A DNA stretch of 62,064 nucleotides from Acidobacteriota bacterium (lineage in GTDB: Bacteria; Actinomycetota; Acidimicrobiia; Acidimicrobiales; RAAP-2). The notes below the pieces were generated by a model. That model saw nothing but the letters and a program-made list of their open reading frames with translations. It did not search any database and was not told the DNA's origin. The stretch is from contig JAGWHY010000005.1 of NCBI GenBank assembly GCA_028873575.1, forward strand, positions 1 to 62,064, read 5' to 3'. The position numbers and the translations under genes were made by a program. This document shows, one piece after another, positions 32,286 through 40,662 of this stretch. Positions within the stretch are counted from its first letter, which is position 1; each line of letters opens with the position of its first letter.

Positions 32286-33385
32286 AACGCGTCGCCCTCA
32301 TTTCGCCCTACGCCCTGAGTGTCTTTGGCGGCGTGCAAGAGCAGGTCCTCGCGATGAGCCGCGAACTGTCGCGCCGTGATCTCGAAGTCCTCATCGTGGC
32401 CCCCGACGGGCGCGACAAGGCGATCTACGACACGCCCGCCAGCGTGGCACGCTTCGGAGGCCGCGTCGCGATTCCGGCCAATGGATCGCGCGCCCCACTG
32501 ACGTTGAGTCCCGGGGCCGCCCGCGCCGCCCGGGCGGCCGTGACGGCCTTCGCGCCGGACGTCGTGCACTTTCACGAACCCTTCGCGCCTCTGGTGGGTT
32601 GGGCCACGCTGCGCGCGCACGCCTTCGCGAGCGTCGCGACCTTTCACCGAAGCGGGTCTGGTCCCGCGCTGACACTCACCGGACCGCTCCTGCGCGAGCT
32701 CGCGAAGGGAATTGACGTCGCGGTGAGCGTCAGCGCCGCGGCGCACGACACCGTGCGGCGGGCCGCGGGCCTGGAGAGCGACGTCCTCTTTAATGGCTTT
32801 GAGACGGAACGCTTCGTTACCTCGACGCGACAACGCGGTGACGAAGTTTTGCTGTTAAGCGTCGGCCGCCTCGAGGAACGAAAGGGTGTCGCGACGGCGA
32901 TTGAGGCGGTGCGGAGCCACAACGACGCGGCGGCGCAACCCTGGCGACTCGTGGTCGTCGGCGACGGACCCGAACGTGACAAGCTCCGCGCCCTGGCGGG
33001 AGGTGACGAGCAGATCGTGTTCGTGGGCGCCGTGAGTGACGACGAGAAGCGTGGGTGGCTTCGACGGGCCAGCCTCTTTCTCGCGCCGGCGACCCACGGG
33101 GAGAGTTTCGGTCTGGTGTTGCTGGAGGCGATGGCCAGTGAGTGTTCGGTCGTGGCGAGCGACATCGAGGGCTACCAAAGTGCGGCCGGCGGACACGCGA
33201 CCCTCTTTCGCGCCGGTGACTCCGCGGCGTTGACGGCGGCCATCAAGTTGGCACTACGTAGCGAGTCCGCGGCGAGTGTCGCCGCGGCGCGCCAGCACGC
33301 GGAGTCGTGGTCAATGCGCGCGTTGATCGACGAGTACCTCGAGCGCTACGAGCGGGCTCGCCAGCGTTTTTACGTGAACCGGTAG
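32282..33385 (+). CDS. pimA: Phosphatidylinositol mannosyltransferase
   Basis: This 367-residue GT4 glycosyltransferase transfers mannose from GDP-mannose to phosphatidylinositol, the first committed step of PIM synthesis. It begins with RVALISPYALSVFGGVQEQV, the typical N-terminal GGV loop. The sugar-nucleotide domain has SVGRLEERKG and VVVGDGPE, then the E-x7-E motif in ESFGLVLLEAMASE. GTG 32282 overlaps the PatA stop, and the longer frame from 32246 lacks support. Location in the PIM module makes pimA more likely than a general mannosyltransferase. Confidence 0.92.
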   Translation: MKRVALISPYALSVFGGVQEQVLAMSRELSRRDLEVLIVAPDGRDKAIYDTPASVARFGGRVAIPANGSRAPLTLSPGAARAARAAVTAFAPDVVHFHEPFAPLVGWATLRAHAFASVATFHRSGSGPALTLTGPLLRELAKGIDVAVSVSAAAHDTVRRAAGLESDVLFNGFETERFVTSTRQRGDEVLLLSVGRLEERKGVATAIEAVRSHNDAAAQPWRLVVVGDGPERDKLRALAGGDEQIVFVGAVSDDEKRGWLRRASLFLAPATHGESFGLVLLEAMASECSVVASDIEGYQSAAGGHATLFRAGDSAALTAAIKLALRSESAASVAAARQHAESWSMRALIDEYLERYERARQRFYVNR

Positions 33386-33388
33386 GGT
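33383..33388 (+). promoter_or_regulatory. Leaderless -10 element (TAGGGT) before the M48-like gene
   Basis: TAGGGT overlaps the pimA stop codon and lies 6 bases before GTG 33395. Confidence 0.5.
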
Positions 33389-33394
33389 TGCAGG

Positions 33395-34297
33395 GTGGCC
33401 ACCTCGCAACGCTCACGAAATCGACGATCCTCATCGTCGCGTGATCGCGCCCCTCGGCACGTCGAACCGGTACTCGATCCAACCTGGCAAAACCCCTACG
33501 CTCCCGCGGCGCACGAGCGCCACACGCACGCCGCCGCGGTGCGACGATTCGCTCTGAAGCGGCGTCTGCCGCAGACGATCGTCGTCGGCGTCGTCGCCCT
33601 CGCCTTGGTCGCCATGGTCGCCATGGCGTGGTGGCTGGCACTGCTCGGGCTTCTCGTCGCGGCCCTCTACGCCTACGACCTACGACGAGTCGTTATGGCC
33701 TACGACCGACGAGGTCACACACTGGCCGCGCGAATGCGCGACGAGTTCAAGGTCGCGACCAACGACACGCACCGACAGCGCCTCGCCACCGTGCTCGACC
33801 GTCTGGCGGCGACTTTTGGCGTCGACGACGTGACGCCCCTCATCGTCGTTGACGAGGGGTACAACGCGGCGCTGGTTCCCGACGCGTCGGGTTACGTTCT
33901 GTTCGTGACCTCGGCGGTAATGGAGGACTTCGAGCTCATCGAGCTCGAGGGCGTGGTGGCGCACTGTCTGGCGCGCCAGCGACTGGGTCTATTGGCGCGC
34001 GAAAGTGTGGCCTCAGTCGTATCGATGAGTAACGAGTCGCGACGAGCGTTGGCCGGCGACGGCGCGACCTTTCGGGCGGACGAAGTGGCCGCGGCCACGA
34101 TTCGCTACCCGCTCGGCCTCGCGGGCGCCCTGCGCCGTTGTGCCCGTCAAGTGTTGCCGGCCGGTTCGTTTTTCACCTCGTCAACGTACGACCAGTGGCG
34201 CTGGATTTTCTTCGACGTGGCCAGTGACGCCTCCGCCAGTGATCTCTCGTCGCTCGACGACGTCGAGCTGCGCGCCCGAGCTCTCGAGGAGTGGTAG
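33395..34297 (+). CDS. M48-like membrane protein with degenerate zinc motif
   Basis: This 300-residue protein has a basic, Ser/Arg-rich N-terminus (1-50), two closely spaced membrane helices (about 60-95), and a cytoplasmic-type domain resembling M48/HtpX peptidases. LIVVDEGYNAALVPDASGYVLFVTSAVMEDFELIELEGVVAH follows the family pattern of an N-A segment, a V-T-x-x-(L/M) segment and E-L-E-x-V-x-A-H. The zinc motif HExxH, however, reads HCLAR at 190-194, so the catalytic Glu and second His are missing. It is probably a catalytically dead pseudopeptidase. It lies between pimA and pdxS. GTG 33395 fits leaderless spacing. Confidence 0.7.
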   Translation: MATSQRSRNRRSSSSRDRAPRHVEPVLDPTWQNPYAPAAHERHTHAAAVRRFALKRRLPQTIVVGVVALALVAMVAMAWWLALLGLLVAALYAYDLRRVVMAYDRRGHTLAARMRDEFKVATNDTHRQRLATVLDRLAATFGVDDVTPLIVVDEGYNAALVPDASGYVLFVTSAVMEDFELIELEGVVAHCLARQRLGLLARESVASVVSMSNESRRALAGDGATFRADEVAAATIRYPLGLAGALRRCARQVLPAGSFFTSSTYDQWRWIFFDVASDASASDLSSLDDVELRARALEEW

Positions 34298-34311
34298 GCC
34301 AGAGCGACAAT

Positions 34312-34317
34312 TAGGCT
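34312..34317 (+). promoter_or_regulatory. Leaderless -10 element (TAGGCT) before pdxS
   Basis: TAGGCT is 6 bases before ATG 34324. The spacer GGGGGT could look like a ribosome site but is too close to the start. Confidence 0.5.
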
Positions 34318-34323
34318 GGGGGT

Positions 34324-35220
34324 ATGAGTTCTTCCGCTGAAAGTTCGTTCACTGGTTCGGCGTTGGTTAAGCGTGGCTTGGCCGACATGTTGCGCGGCGG
34401 CGTCATCATGGACGTCGTCAACCCCGAACAGGCCAAAATCGCTGAGGACGCGGGCGCCGTGGCCGTGATGGCCCTCGAGCGCGTGCCGTCCGACATCCGT
34501 CGCGACGGCGGGGTCGCGCGAATGAGTGATCCCCAGATGATCCAAGAGATTCAAGCCACCGTCACCATTCCGGTCATGGCGAAGGCGCGGATCGGTCACT
34601 TCGCCGAAGCACAGATCCTTCAGGCGCTCAACGTCGACTACGTCGACGAGTCCGAAGTGCTGACGCCCGCCGACGAAGAGAACCACATCGACAAGTGGGC
34701 CTTTACGGTCCCGTTCGTGTGCGGCGCCACCAATCTCGGTGAGGCGCTGCGCCGTATTGGTGAAGGGGCGTGCATGATTCGCTCCAAGGGCGAGGCCGGG
34801 ACCGGCAACGTGGTGGAGGCGGTGCGCCACCTTCGCACCATCAACGCGCAGATTCGACGTCTGCGCAGTGCCGACGAGAGCGAGCTCTACGCGCTGGCCA
34901 AAGACCTTCAAGCGCCACTGCCGCTAGTCCGCGAGGTCGCGGCCACTGGTCACCTTCCCGTTCCGCTCTTTTGCGCGGGCGGCATCTCGACCCCGGCCGA
35001 CGCGTCGCTCGTGCTCCAACTCGGCGCGGAAGCCGTCTTCGTCGGCTCGGGCATTTTTAAGAGTGACGATCCCGTACGCATGGCCCACGCCATCGTTGAG
35101 GCGACGACGCACTTCGAGGACGCCGCGGTGGTGGCGAAGGTGTCGACGGGCCTCGGCGACGCGATGAAGGGTTTTGAGACCGCGACGCTCGAAACGCGCC
35201 TGGCCGAGCGCGGTTGGTAG
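34324..35220 (+). CDS. pdxS: Pyridoxal 5'-phosphate synthase subunit PdxS
   Basis: This 298-residue TIM-barrel protein makes PLP directly from ribose 5-phosphate, glyceraldehyde 3-phosphate and ammonia supplied by PdxT. The two catalytic lysines are visible: K87 in [10 protein letters not shown] and K155 in [11 protein letters not shown]. The phosphate-binding [13 protein letters not shown] and FVGSGIFKS segments are complete. The N-terminus [17 protein letters not shown] is highly conserved. Its TAG stop shares one base with the GTG of pdxT, so the two subunits are coupled. This is the DXP-independent vitamin B6 route. Confidence 0.97.
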   Translation: MSSSAESSFTGSALVKRGLADMLRGGVIMDVVNPEQAKIAEDAGAVAVMALERVPSDIRRDGGVARMSDPQMIQEIQATVTIPVMAKARIGHFAEAQILQALNVDYVDESEVLTPADEENHIDKWAFTVPFVCGATNLGEALRRIGEGACMIRSKGEAGTGNVVEAVRHLRTINAQIRRLRSADESELYALAKDLQAPLPLVREVAATGHLPVPLFCAGGISTPADASLVLQLGAEAVFVGSGIFKSDDPVRMAHAIVEATTHFEDAAVVAKVSTGLGDAMKGFETATLETRLAERGW

Positions 35221-35798
35221 TGCCCCGCGTCGGAGTGCTCGCTCTCCAGGGCGACGTCCGCGAACACGAACGGGCCCTCAACTCGTTGAGCGTGGACGTG
35301 ACGCGGGTGCGCACGCGCGAACAGCTCGATGAGGTCGACGCGCTCGTCATGCCCGGTGGCGAGTCGACGGCCATTGCGCACCTCTTGGTGACCTCGGAAC
35401 TTCGCGCCGCGCTTGTCGATCGTCTAAGTAAGGGAATGCCGGTCTTGGGCACGTGCGCGGGACTAATCCTGCTGAGCCGGGAGGTTCTCGACGGCCGGGT
35501 CGATCAGTGGAGCTTCGAGACGCTCGACGTGTCGGTACGGCGCAACGGCTACGGCCGTCAGCTCGCGAGTTTTGAGACCACGTTGCGGGTACGCGAGGTC
35601 GGTGACGTGCACGGCGTCTTCATCCGGGCGCCCAAGATCGAAAAGGTGGGCGACGTCGTGGAGATCTTGGCGTCGCACGATCACGGGGACGGCGAACACG
35701 CGGTGCTGGTGCGTCAGGGCAACGTGTGGGGCTGCGCTTTCCATCCTGAACTGACCGACGACACCCGCGTGCACCGGCTCTTCGTCGAGACCATCTAG
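35220..35798 (+). CDS. pdxT: Pyridoxal 5'-phosphate synthase glutaminase subunit PdxT
   Basis: This 192-residue glutamine amidotransferase feeds ammonia to PdxS. It has the N-terminal RVGVLALQGDVREH, the oxyanion strand MPGGEST, the nucleophile C79 in LGTCAGLIL, RNGYGRQ, FIRAP, and the His-Glu pair in CAFHPEL. GTG 35220 overlaps the pdxS stop and is preferred to GTG 35214, two codons upstream. It completes the 12+12 PdxS-PdxT complex. Confidence 0.96.
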   Translation: MPRVGVLALQGDVREHERALNSLSVDVTRVRTREQLDEVDALVMPGGESTAIAHLLVTSELRAALVDRLSKGMPVLGTCAGLILLSREVLDGRVDQWSFETLDVSVRRNGYGRQLASFETTLRVREVGDVHGVFIRAPKIEKVGDVVEILASHDHGDGEHAVLVRQGNVWGCAFHPELTDDTRVHRLFVETI

Positions 35799-35840
35799 TT
35801 TTTCGCTACGATACTTTCGCCCCGTGGGGCAGGAGGAACG

Positions 35841-36590
35841 ATGTCCGGCCACTCAAAATGGGCAACGACCAAGCACCGCAAGGGTGCCAAGGACAGTGCT
35901 CGCGCCAAAGTCTTCGCGAAACTGATTCGCCAAGTGGAAGTTGCTGCTCGCGAAGGTGGGGGAGACCCGACCGCGAACGCGGCGCTACGCACGATGTACC
36001 AGAAGGCTCGCGAAGCGTCGGTGCCCCTCGACACGATCGAACGTGCGATTAAACGGGGCACCGGTGAACTCGAAGGGGTGCGCTACGAAGCGATTAGTTA
36101 CGAGGGCTACGGACCCGGTGGCGTCGCGGTCATCGTCGAGACGTTGACGGACAACCGAAATCGCACGAGCGCCGAGGTGAAGCACCTGTTCGGGAAGAAC
36201 GGCGGCGCCATCGCCGAACCGGGCGCGGTGTCGTGGCAGTTTGACCGCAAGGGCTTGATTGAGGTCGCCGGCCCGCTCGACGAAGATCAACTTCTGGAGT
36301 GGATTATGGAGGCCGGGGCTGAAAACTATGAGGCGAGTGGTTCGAACTACACGGTGACGACCGAGCCCCACGACGTGGGTGTCGTTCGTGACGCGTTGGA
36401 GTCGCACGGTCTCAAGGTGCTGAGTGCGGAGCTGACGTTGGTGCCCCAAAACAGCGTGCCGGTCGACGACGAATCTGAGGCGAAAAAGGTACTTCGCCTG
36501 ATGGACGCGATTGACGACCACGACGACGTCCAGAACGTCTACGCCAATTTCGACATCGCCGACGACGTGCTCGCCAGTTTCGAAGGCTAA
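35841..36590 (+). CDS. yebC: YebC/PmpR-family protein
   Basis: This 249-residue protein starts MSGHSKWATTKHRKGAKDSARA, the unmistakable YebC N-terminus, followed by the conserved VSWQFDRKG region and a C-terminal domain ending NVYANFDI. The family was viewed as transcription regulators, and more recent work links members to relief of ribosome stalling at proline-rich motifs. A textbook ribosome site AGGAGG (35831-35836) precedes the ATG, unlike its leaderless neighbours. TACGAT or GATACT (35807-35815) may be the -10. It lies directly upstream of ruvCAB, as in many bacteria. Confidence 0.96.
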   Translation: MSGHSKWATTKHRKGAKDSARAKVFAKLIRQVEVAAREGGGDPTANAALRTMYQKAREASVPLDTIERAIKRGTGELEGVRYEAISYEGYGPGGVAVIVETLTDNRNRTSAEVKHLFGKNGGAIAEPGAVSWQFDRKGLIEVAGPLDEDQLLEWIMEAGAENYEASGSNYTVTTEPHDVGVVRDALESHGLKVLSAELTLVPQNSVPVDDESEAKKVLRLMDAIDDHDDVQNVYANFDIADDVLASFEG

Positions 36591-36617
36591 TTCCCACCCC
36601 CTCGACGTCTCCGGCAG

Positions 36618-36623
36618 TACTAT
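36618..36623 (+). promoter_or_regulatory. Leaderless -10 element (TACTAT) before ruvC
   Basis: TACTAT is 7 bases before ATG 36631. It sets the ruvC start and argues against a longer frame from 36511, which would overlap yebC. Confidence 0.55.
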
Positions 36624-36630
36624 CGAACGT

Positions 36631-37143
36631 ATGTTCGTACTCGGTGTCGACCCTGGTCTGACTCGATGTGGCTTTGGCCTGGTCGAAGGGGCTCTCGAAG
36701 GGCCCGAGACCTTCGCGGCGCGACGGGCGGGAACGATAGGGACCTCACCGTCGACTCCCGTAGAGCTACGACTACGCCAGCTTTATCAGGAGTTTTCGAT
36801 TCTCCTTGACGAGTGTACGCCCCACGCCGTCTCGGTGGAAAGGGTCTTTCACTCGCGCAACGCCAACACGGTGATTGGCGTCGCCCAAGCGAGTGGCGTC
36901 GTGATCGCCCTCGCCGGGGCACGGAATATCCCCGTGCGCCAGTTCACCGCCCAGCAGGTCAAACTCGCGGTCACGGGCTACGGCGCGGCGAAGAAGCCTC
37001 AGGTGCAGGCGATGGTGGCGCGACACTGTCATCTCGCGAGCGTCCCGGAGCCACCCGACGCCGCCGACGCCCTGGCGCTCGCGATTACGTACCTGTCGTT
37101 CGAACGCACGGAACGCCGATTCTTGGTGGAGCGTGGGGCGTGA
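36631..37143 (+). CDS. ruvC: Crossover junction endodeoxyribonuclease RuvC
   Basis: This 170-residue RNase H-fold nuclease resolves Holliday junctions. The acidic catalytic residues are D7 in GVDPGLTRCG, E70 in SVERVFHSRNANT, and D143/D146 in PPDAADALALA. QFTAQQVKLAVTGYGAAKKPQV is typical of the DNA-binding face. The stop overlaps the ruvA GTG by 4 bp. With ruvA and ruvB it makes a complete RuvABC set in one operon. Confidence 0.97.
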   Translation: MFVLGVDPGLTRCGFGLVEGALEGPETFAARRAGTIGTSPSTPVELRLRQLYQEFSILLDECTPHAVSVERVFHSRNANTVIGVAQASGVVIALAGARNIPVRQFTAQQVKLAVTGYGAAKKPQVQAMVARHCHLASVPEPPDAADALALAITYLSFERTERRFLVERGA

Positions 37144-37709
37144 TTGGTTGGCTGAACGGCCGCGTGCGCGCGATTTTGGCCTCGCGTGCGGTGCTACTTG
37201 ACGTGCACGGCGTGGGCTACGAACTACAACTCGCGCGCGCCGACGCTCCCCACGTTGGCGACGAACTTGAGCTTTTCGTGCACACCGCCGTGCGCGCGGA
37301 CGCGATTCTGCTCTTTGGATTCGCCAGTCTGGAGGAGCGCGAAGTCTTTGAACTTCTTTTAGCGACGCCGGGGGTGGGGCCCTCGACGGCTCTTGGCGCG
37401 CTGCGCACGTTCTCCCTCGACGCGCTGCTGCGCGCCATTGAGGCCGAGGACGTGAAGTTGATCGCGACGATTCCTGGCGTCGGACAAAAGACGGCGAGTC
37501 GTATCGTGCTCGAACTCCAGGGTCGACTCGTGCGTGCGGTGAGTCCTGAGTCTGAGTCGGGGGTGACGACCAACGCGGTGATCGAGGACGCGCTGCGCGC
37601 GTTGGGCTATCACCCCAGCGAAGTGCGAGAAGCGCTACGAGATGCGGAACTTTCCGCCGATGAACCCACCGCGTTACGCGAAGCGCTCGCGCTGTTGAGG
37701 CGATCGTGA
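37140..37709 (+). CDS. ruvA: Holliday junction branch migration protein RuvA
   Basis: This 189-residue junction-binding protein forms tetramers that load RuvB. The N-terminal OB fold starts IGWLNGRV and includes LLDVHGVGYEL. Two helix-hairpin-helix motifs follow, LLATPGVGPSTALGAL and ATIPGVGQKTASRIVLEL. The C-terminal domain III, which contacts RuvB, is DALRALGYHPSEVREAL. GTG 37140 overlaps the ruvC stop and its own TGA overlaps the ruvB GTG, so all three genes are coupled. Confidence 0.97.
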   Translation: MIGWLNGRVRAILASRAVLLDVHGVGYELQLARADAPHVGDELELFVHTAVRADAILLFGFASLEEREVFELLLATPGVGPSTALGALRTFSLDALLRAIEAEDVKLIATIPGVGQKTASRIVLELQGRLVRAVSPESESGVTTNAVIEDALRALGYHPSEVREALRDAELSADEPTALREALALLRRS

Positions 37710-38746
37710 CTAAGCACGAATTAGACCTCGAGTCGCTGCGTGAGCCACTCGTGACGCCCTTCGCCAATGAGCAAGAGCGCCGCGGTGAGGCGTCGCTGCG
37801 ACCAACGCAACTTAGTGAGTTTGTTGGACAGCGTGAGTTAATCGGTCACCTTGAGGTTGTACTGGGATCGGCGAAGTCGCGCGGTCAAACCCTCGATCAC
37901 CTGCTCTTCGCCGGTCCTCCCGGACTGGGCAAGACCTCACTGGCGAGCATCGTGGCGAACGAAATGGGCTCGGGACTTCGGGTGACCTCGGGCCCCGTGC
38001 TGTCGCGGCCGGGTGACCTGGCGGCGTTGATGAGCGACCTCCAAGACGGCGACGTGCTCTTCATTGACGAAATTCACCGGCTTTCCCGGGCGGTCGAAGA
38101 GGTGCTGTACCCGGCGATGGAAGATCGACGACTCGACGTCATGATCGGACGTGGCCCCTCGGCGCGGTCCATTCGGCTCGACCTCGCGCACTTCACGTTG
38201 GTGGGCGCCACGACTCGAACCGGTCTCGTGGCGGCGCCGCTGCGTGACCGCTTCGGCTTCGTCGGCCAACTCGACCTTTACGCAAGCGACGAACTCGCCA
38301 CGATCGTGGTGCGTTCGGCCGGACTTCTCGAGGTGGAGATCGCCGCGACGGCCGCCGTCGTCATCGCGCGGCGCAGCCGCGGTACGCCGCGCATCGCGAA
38401 CCGGCTGCTGCGCCGGGTTCGCGATTTCGCGTCCTATAACGACCACCCCACCTTGAGTGACGAGGTCACGCTGGACGCGTTGGCACTTTTTGGCGTCGAC
38501 GAACTCGGCCTCGACAAGATTGACCGCAGGATCTTGGGGCTGCTTTGCGATCAGTTCGCGAACCAGCCCGTCGGTCTAACCACCTTGGCGCACGCCTGTG
38601 GTGAGGAGCCCTCAACAATAGAAGAGGCCTACGAACCCTTCTTACTGCGTGAAGGTCTGATTGTGCGCACGCCGCGGGGGAGGGTCGCTACCGAGCGGGC
38701 CTTTGCGCACGTGGGACGCCAAGGCGGCCTTAAGAGCCTGTTCTAA
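37706..38746 (+). CDS. ruvB: Holliday junction branch migration helicase RuvB
   Basis: This 346-residue AAA+ motor drives branch migration with RuvA. Walker A is GPPGLGKT (70-77), Walker B is DVLFIDEIHRLSR, sensor 1 lies in LVGATTRTGLVAAPLRDRFGF with the arginine-finger region, and the C-terminal winged helix contains EEAYEPFLLREGLIVRTPRGR. The GTG overlaps the ruvA stop by 4 bp. After the stop there is a 54-bp gap before yajC, so a new promoter is likely there. Confidence 0.98.
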   Translation: MTKHELDLESLREPLVTPFANEQERRGEASLRPTQLSEFVGQRELIGHLEVVLGSAKSRGQTLDHLLFAGPPGLGKTSLASIVANEMGSGLRVTSGPVLSRPGDLAALMSDLQDGDVLFIDEIHRLSRAVEEVLYPAMEDRRLDVMIGRGPSARSIRLDLAHFTLVGATTRTGLVAAPLRDRFGFVGQLDLYASDELATIVVRSAGLLEVEIAATAAVVIARRSRGTPRIANRLLRRVRDFASYNDHPTLSDEVTLDALALFGVDELGLDKIDRRILGLLCDQFANQPVGLTTLAHACGEEPSTIEEAYEPFLLREGLIVRTPRGRVATERAFAHVGRQGGLKSLF

Positions 38747-38773
38747 CTCCCCAGGTCCCAGCGAGTAAGGTTT

Positions 38774-38791
38774 CTTCGTTCAACAACGAAG
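38774..38791 (+). repeat. Short inverted repeat overlapping the yajC ribosome site
   Basis: CTTCGTT (38774-38780), loop CAAC, AACGAAG (38785-38791). The right arm overlaps the Shine-Dalgarno-like GAAGGAAAAG of yajC, so a folded leader would hide it. Whether the left arm is transcribed depends on the unknown start site. TAAGGT at 38766-38771 is a possible -10. Confidence 0.35.
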
Positions 38792-38800
38792 GAAAAGTCC

Positions 38801-39142
38801 ATGATTGCAGTTCTCCTCGCCGCGAAAAGTTCGGGATCTTCGTCGATTCTGATTATCTACGCGGTTCTCTTCGCCGCCTTTTATTTCTTCTACCTTCGCC
38901 CACGCTCGAAGAAGCAAAAGGCTGCTCGGCTCGACGCGCGCCAAGTTGACGTCGGGGAGCGCGCTCAGACCATTGGTGGTTTCGTGGGAACCGTCGTGAA
39001 GAAGGCCGATGACTTGGTGACCCTTCGTGGCGCGAGTGGCGTTGAACTCGACTTCGTGCCCTCGGCGATCGCGAAGCGTTTCGACCCGGTGGTGCCGGCG
39101 TCGAGTGATGACGAGCAGTCGACGGAAGGTGACGACAAGTAA
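38801..39142 (+). CDS. yajC: Preprotein translocase accessory subunit YajC
   Basis: This 113-residue single-pass membrane protein associates with SecDF. It has one membrane helix (about 16-33, SILIIYAVLFAAFYFFYL) followed by RPRSKKQK and the conserved IGGFVGTVVKKADDLVTLRGASGVELDFVPSAI. The acidic C-terminal tail is variable in the family. A ribosome site GAAGGAAAAG precedes the ATG. The stop and the secD ATG share a base, placing it at the head of yajC-secD-secF. Confidence 0.93.
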   Translation: MIAVLLAAKSSGSSSILIIYAVLFAAFYFFYLRPRSKKQKAARLDARQVDVGERAQTIGGFVGTVVKKADDLVTLRGASGVELDFVPSAIAKRFDPVVPASSDDEQSTEGDDK

Positions 39143-40662
39143 TGGCGTCACCCGTCAGTTCACGACGGTCACTGGTGGTCAGCCTCGTTCTCACCATCGC
39201 GGTGGCCTTTGGCTCTCTCGCGACGACGCTCGCGTTGGGTTGGGGACCGAAACTGGGTCTCGACCTGGCGGGCGGACTTTCGGTTGTCTACAAGCCAACG
39301 ACGCACGCCACGAACGCCGACATGCAAGAGGTCGTCACGATTCTTTCGAACCGCGTGAACGGCCTCGGCGTGTCGGGCGCGCAGGTCAACCTTCAAGGCA
39401 AGGACGTCGTCGTTTCGGTGCCGGGCGTGAAGGACGCGTACAACGTGTTAAAGGTCGTTGGACAGACCGCGCAACTTCTCTTTCGTCCCGTGCTCTGTGA
39501 AACGACGGTGGGTACGAAGCTCGTGAGTTACGCGGGCAAAACGTTGCCGACGTGTGGTTCACAGTACTTATTGACGCAATCCAATCTCGGCGTCGTCGCA
39601 AATCCGAACACGGTGTCGGGCTTCACCTCCAACAACGTGGCGCCGGACCCGGCCTTCGCGAATATTGCCTCGACGTCGCCCGCGCAAGACGTTAAGACGC
39701 AGACGGTACTCTTGCCCATTCTGGGACAAAAGGGCGTGCGCTACGTGCTCGGGCCGGCCCAGCTCACCGGTCAATCTGTCGCCAAGGCGGTAGCCCAACA
39801 AGACACCGCCGGCGCGTGGGTCGTGAACTACACCTTGACCTCGAAGGGCAGTCCTCTGTGGGACAAGGTCGCCCAGGCGAACTTTCACCAGCTGCTCGCC
39901 ATCGAGCTCGACGGTGTCGTCCAGTCGGCGCCGCTGATTCAGCCCACGCAGAACTCCTTCACGAGCTTTGGTGGCACCGGACAGATCTCGGGTTCGTTTA
40001 CTGAGCAAAGCGCGAAGGACCTCGCCCTCGCGATGACCTTTGGATCACTCCCGGTACGCCTCCAGGCCCTCACGACGCAGACCGTGTCGCCCACCTTGGG
40101 TCACTCGGCGTTGGTCGCCGGTTTAGGCGCCGGGCTCGCGGGACTGGCGTTGGTCCTGCTCTACACCATTCTCTACTACCGAGCCCTGGGTCTCGTCATC
40201 GTGTTGGGGCTTGCGGTCACCGCGGCACTGCTGTGGGCGATCATTTCGGCCCTCGCGCACACGGCGCTCGCGCCGAGCTTTAATTTGGCTGGGGTCACGG
40301 GTCTGATCGTGTCGATTGGCATCACGGTCGACAGCTACATCGTGTATTTCGAACGATTAAAAGATGAGGCTCGAGCGGGACGTTCCGTGCGTTCCTCGGT
40401 TGATCGAGGCTTTCGTTCGGCCTGGCGCACGGTGCTCGCCGCCGACACGGTGAGTCTGCTCGCCGCGGTGCTGCTGTATCTGATTGCCGTGGGTGACGTC
40501 CGTGGATTCGCCTTCTTCCTTGGTCTGTCGACCTTGATGGACGTGGTTATTACGTGGTACTTCACGAGACCGCTCGTGATTTTGCTCGGACGGCGCAGCG
40601 CGGACTCGGGCTCGGCGCTGTCGATGGCGGCGGGCATGCAGGCAGGGGTGGCTGGTGAGTGA
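39142..40662 (+). CDS. secD: Protein translocase subunit SecD
   Basis: This 506-residue SecD uses the proton gradient to pull exported proteins off SecYEG. TM1 is at about 12-32, followed at once by the signature LGLDLAGGLSVVYKP. The large extracytoplasmic P1 domain (about 40-310) ends in GSFTEQSAKDLALAMTFGSLPV. Five more membrane helices follow, including TGLIVSIGITVDSYIVYFERLKDE, with the conserved acidic residue of the proton path. It shares 8 bp with secF. Confidence 0.95.
   Translation: MASPVSSRRSLVVSLVLTIAVAFGSLATTLALGWGPKLGLDLAGGLSVVYKPTTHATNADMQEVVTILSNRVNGLGVSGAQVNLQGKDVVVSVPGVKDAYNVLKVVGQTAQLLFRPVLCETTVGTKLVSYAGKTLPTCGSQYLLTQSNLGVVANPNTVSGFTSNNVAPDPAFANIASTSPAQDVKTQTVLLPILGQKGVRYVLGPAQLTGQSVAKAVAQQDTAGAWVVNYTLTSKGSPLWDKVAQANFHQLLAIELDGVVQSAPLIQPTQNSFTSFGGTGQISGSFTEQSAKDLALAMTFGSLPVRLQALTTQTVSPTLGHSALVAGLGAGLAGLALVLLYTILYYRALGLVIVLGLAVTAALLWAIISALAHTALAPSFNLAGVTGLIVSIGITVDSYIVYFERLKDEARAGRSVRSSVDRGFRSAWRTVLAADTVSLLAAVLLYLIAVGDVRGFAFFLGLSTLMDVVITWYFTRPLVILLGRRSADSGSALSMAAGMQAGVAGE

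Noticed and set aside
39568-40008. 146-codon minus-strand frame opposite secD
   Set aside because: secD is intact and conserved through this region; no family is recognisable in the antisense frame.
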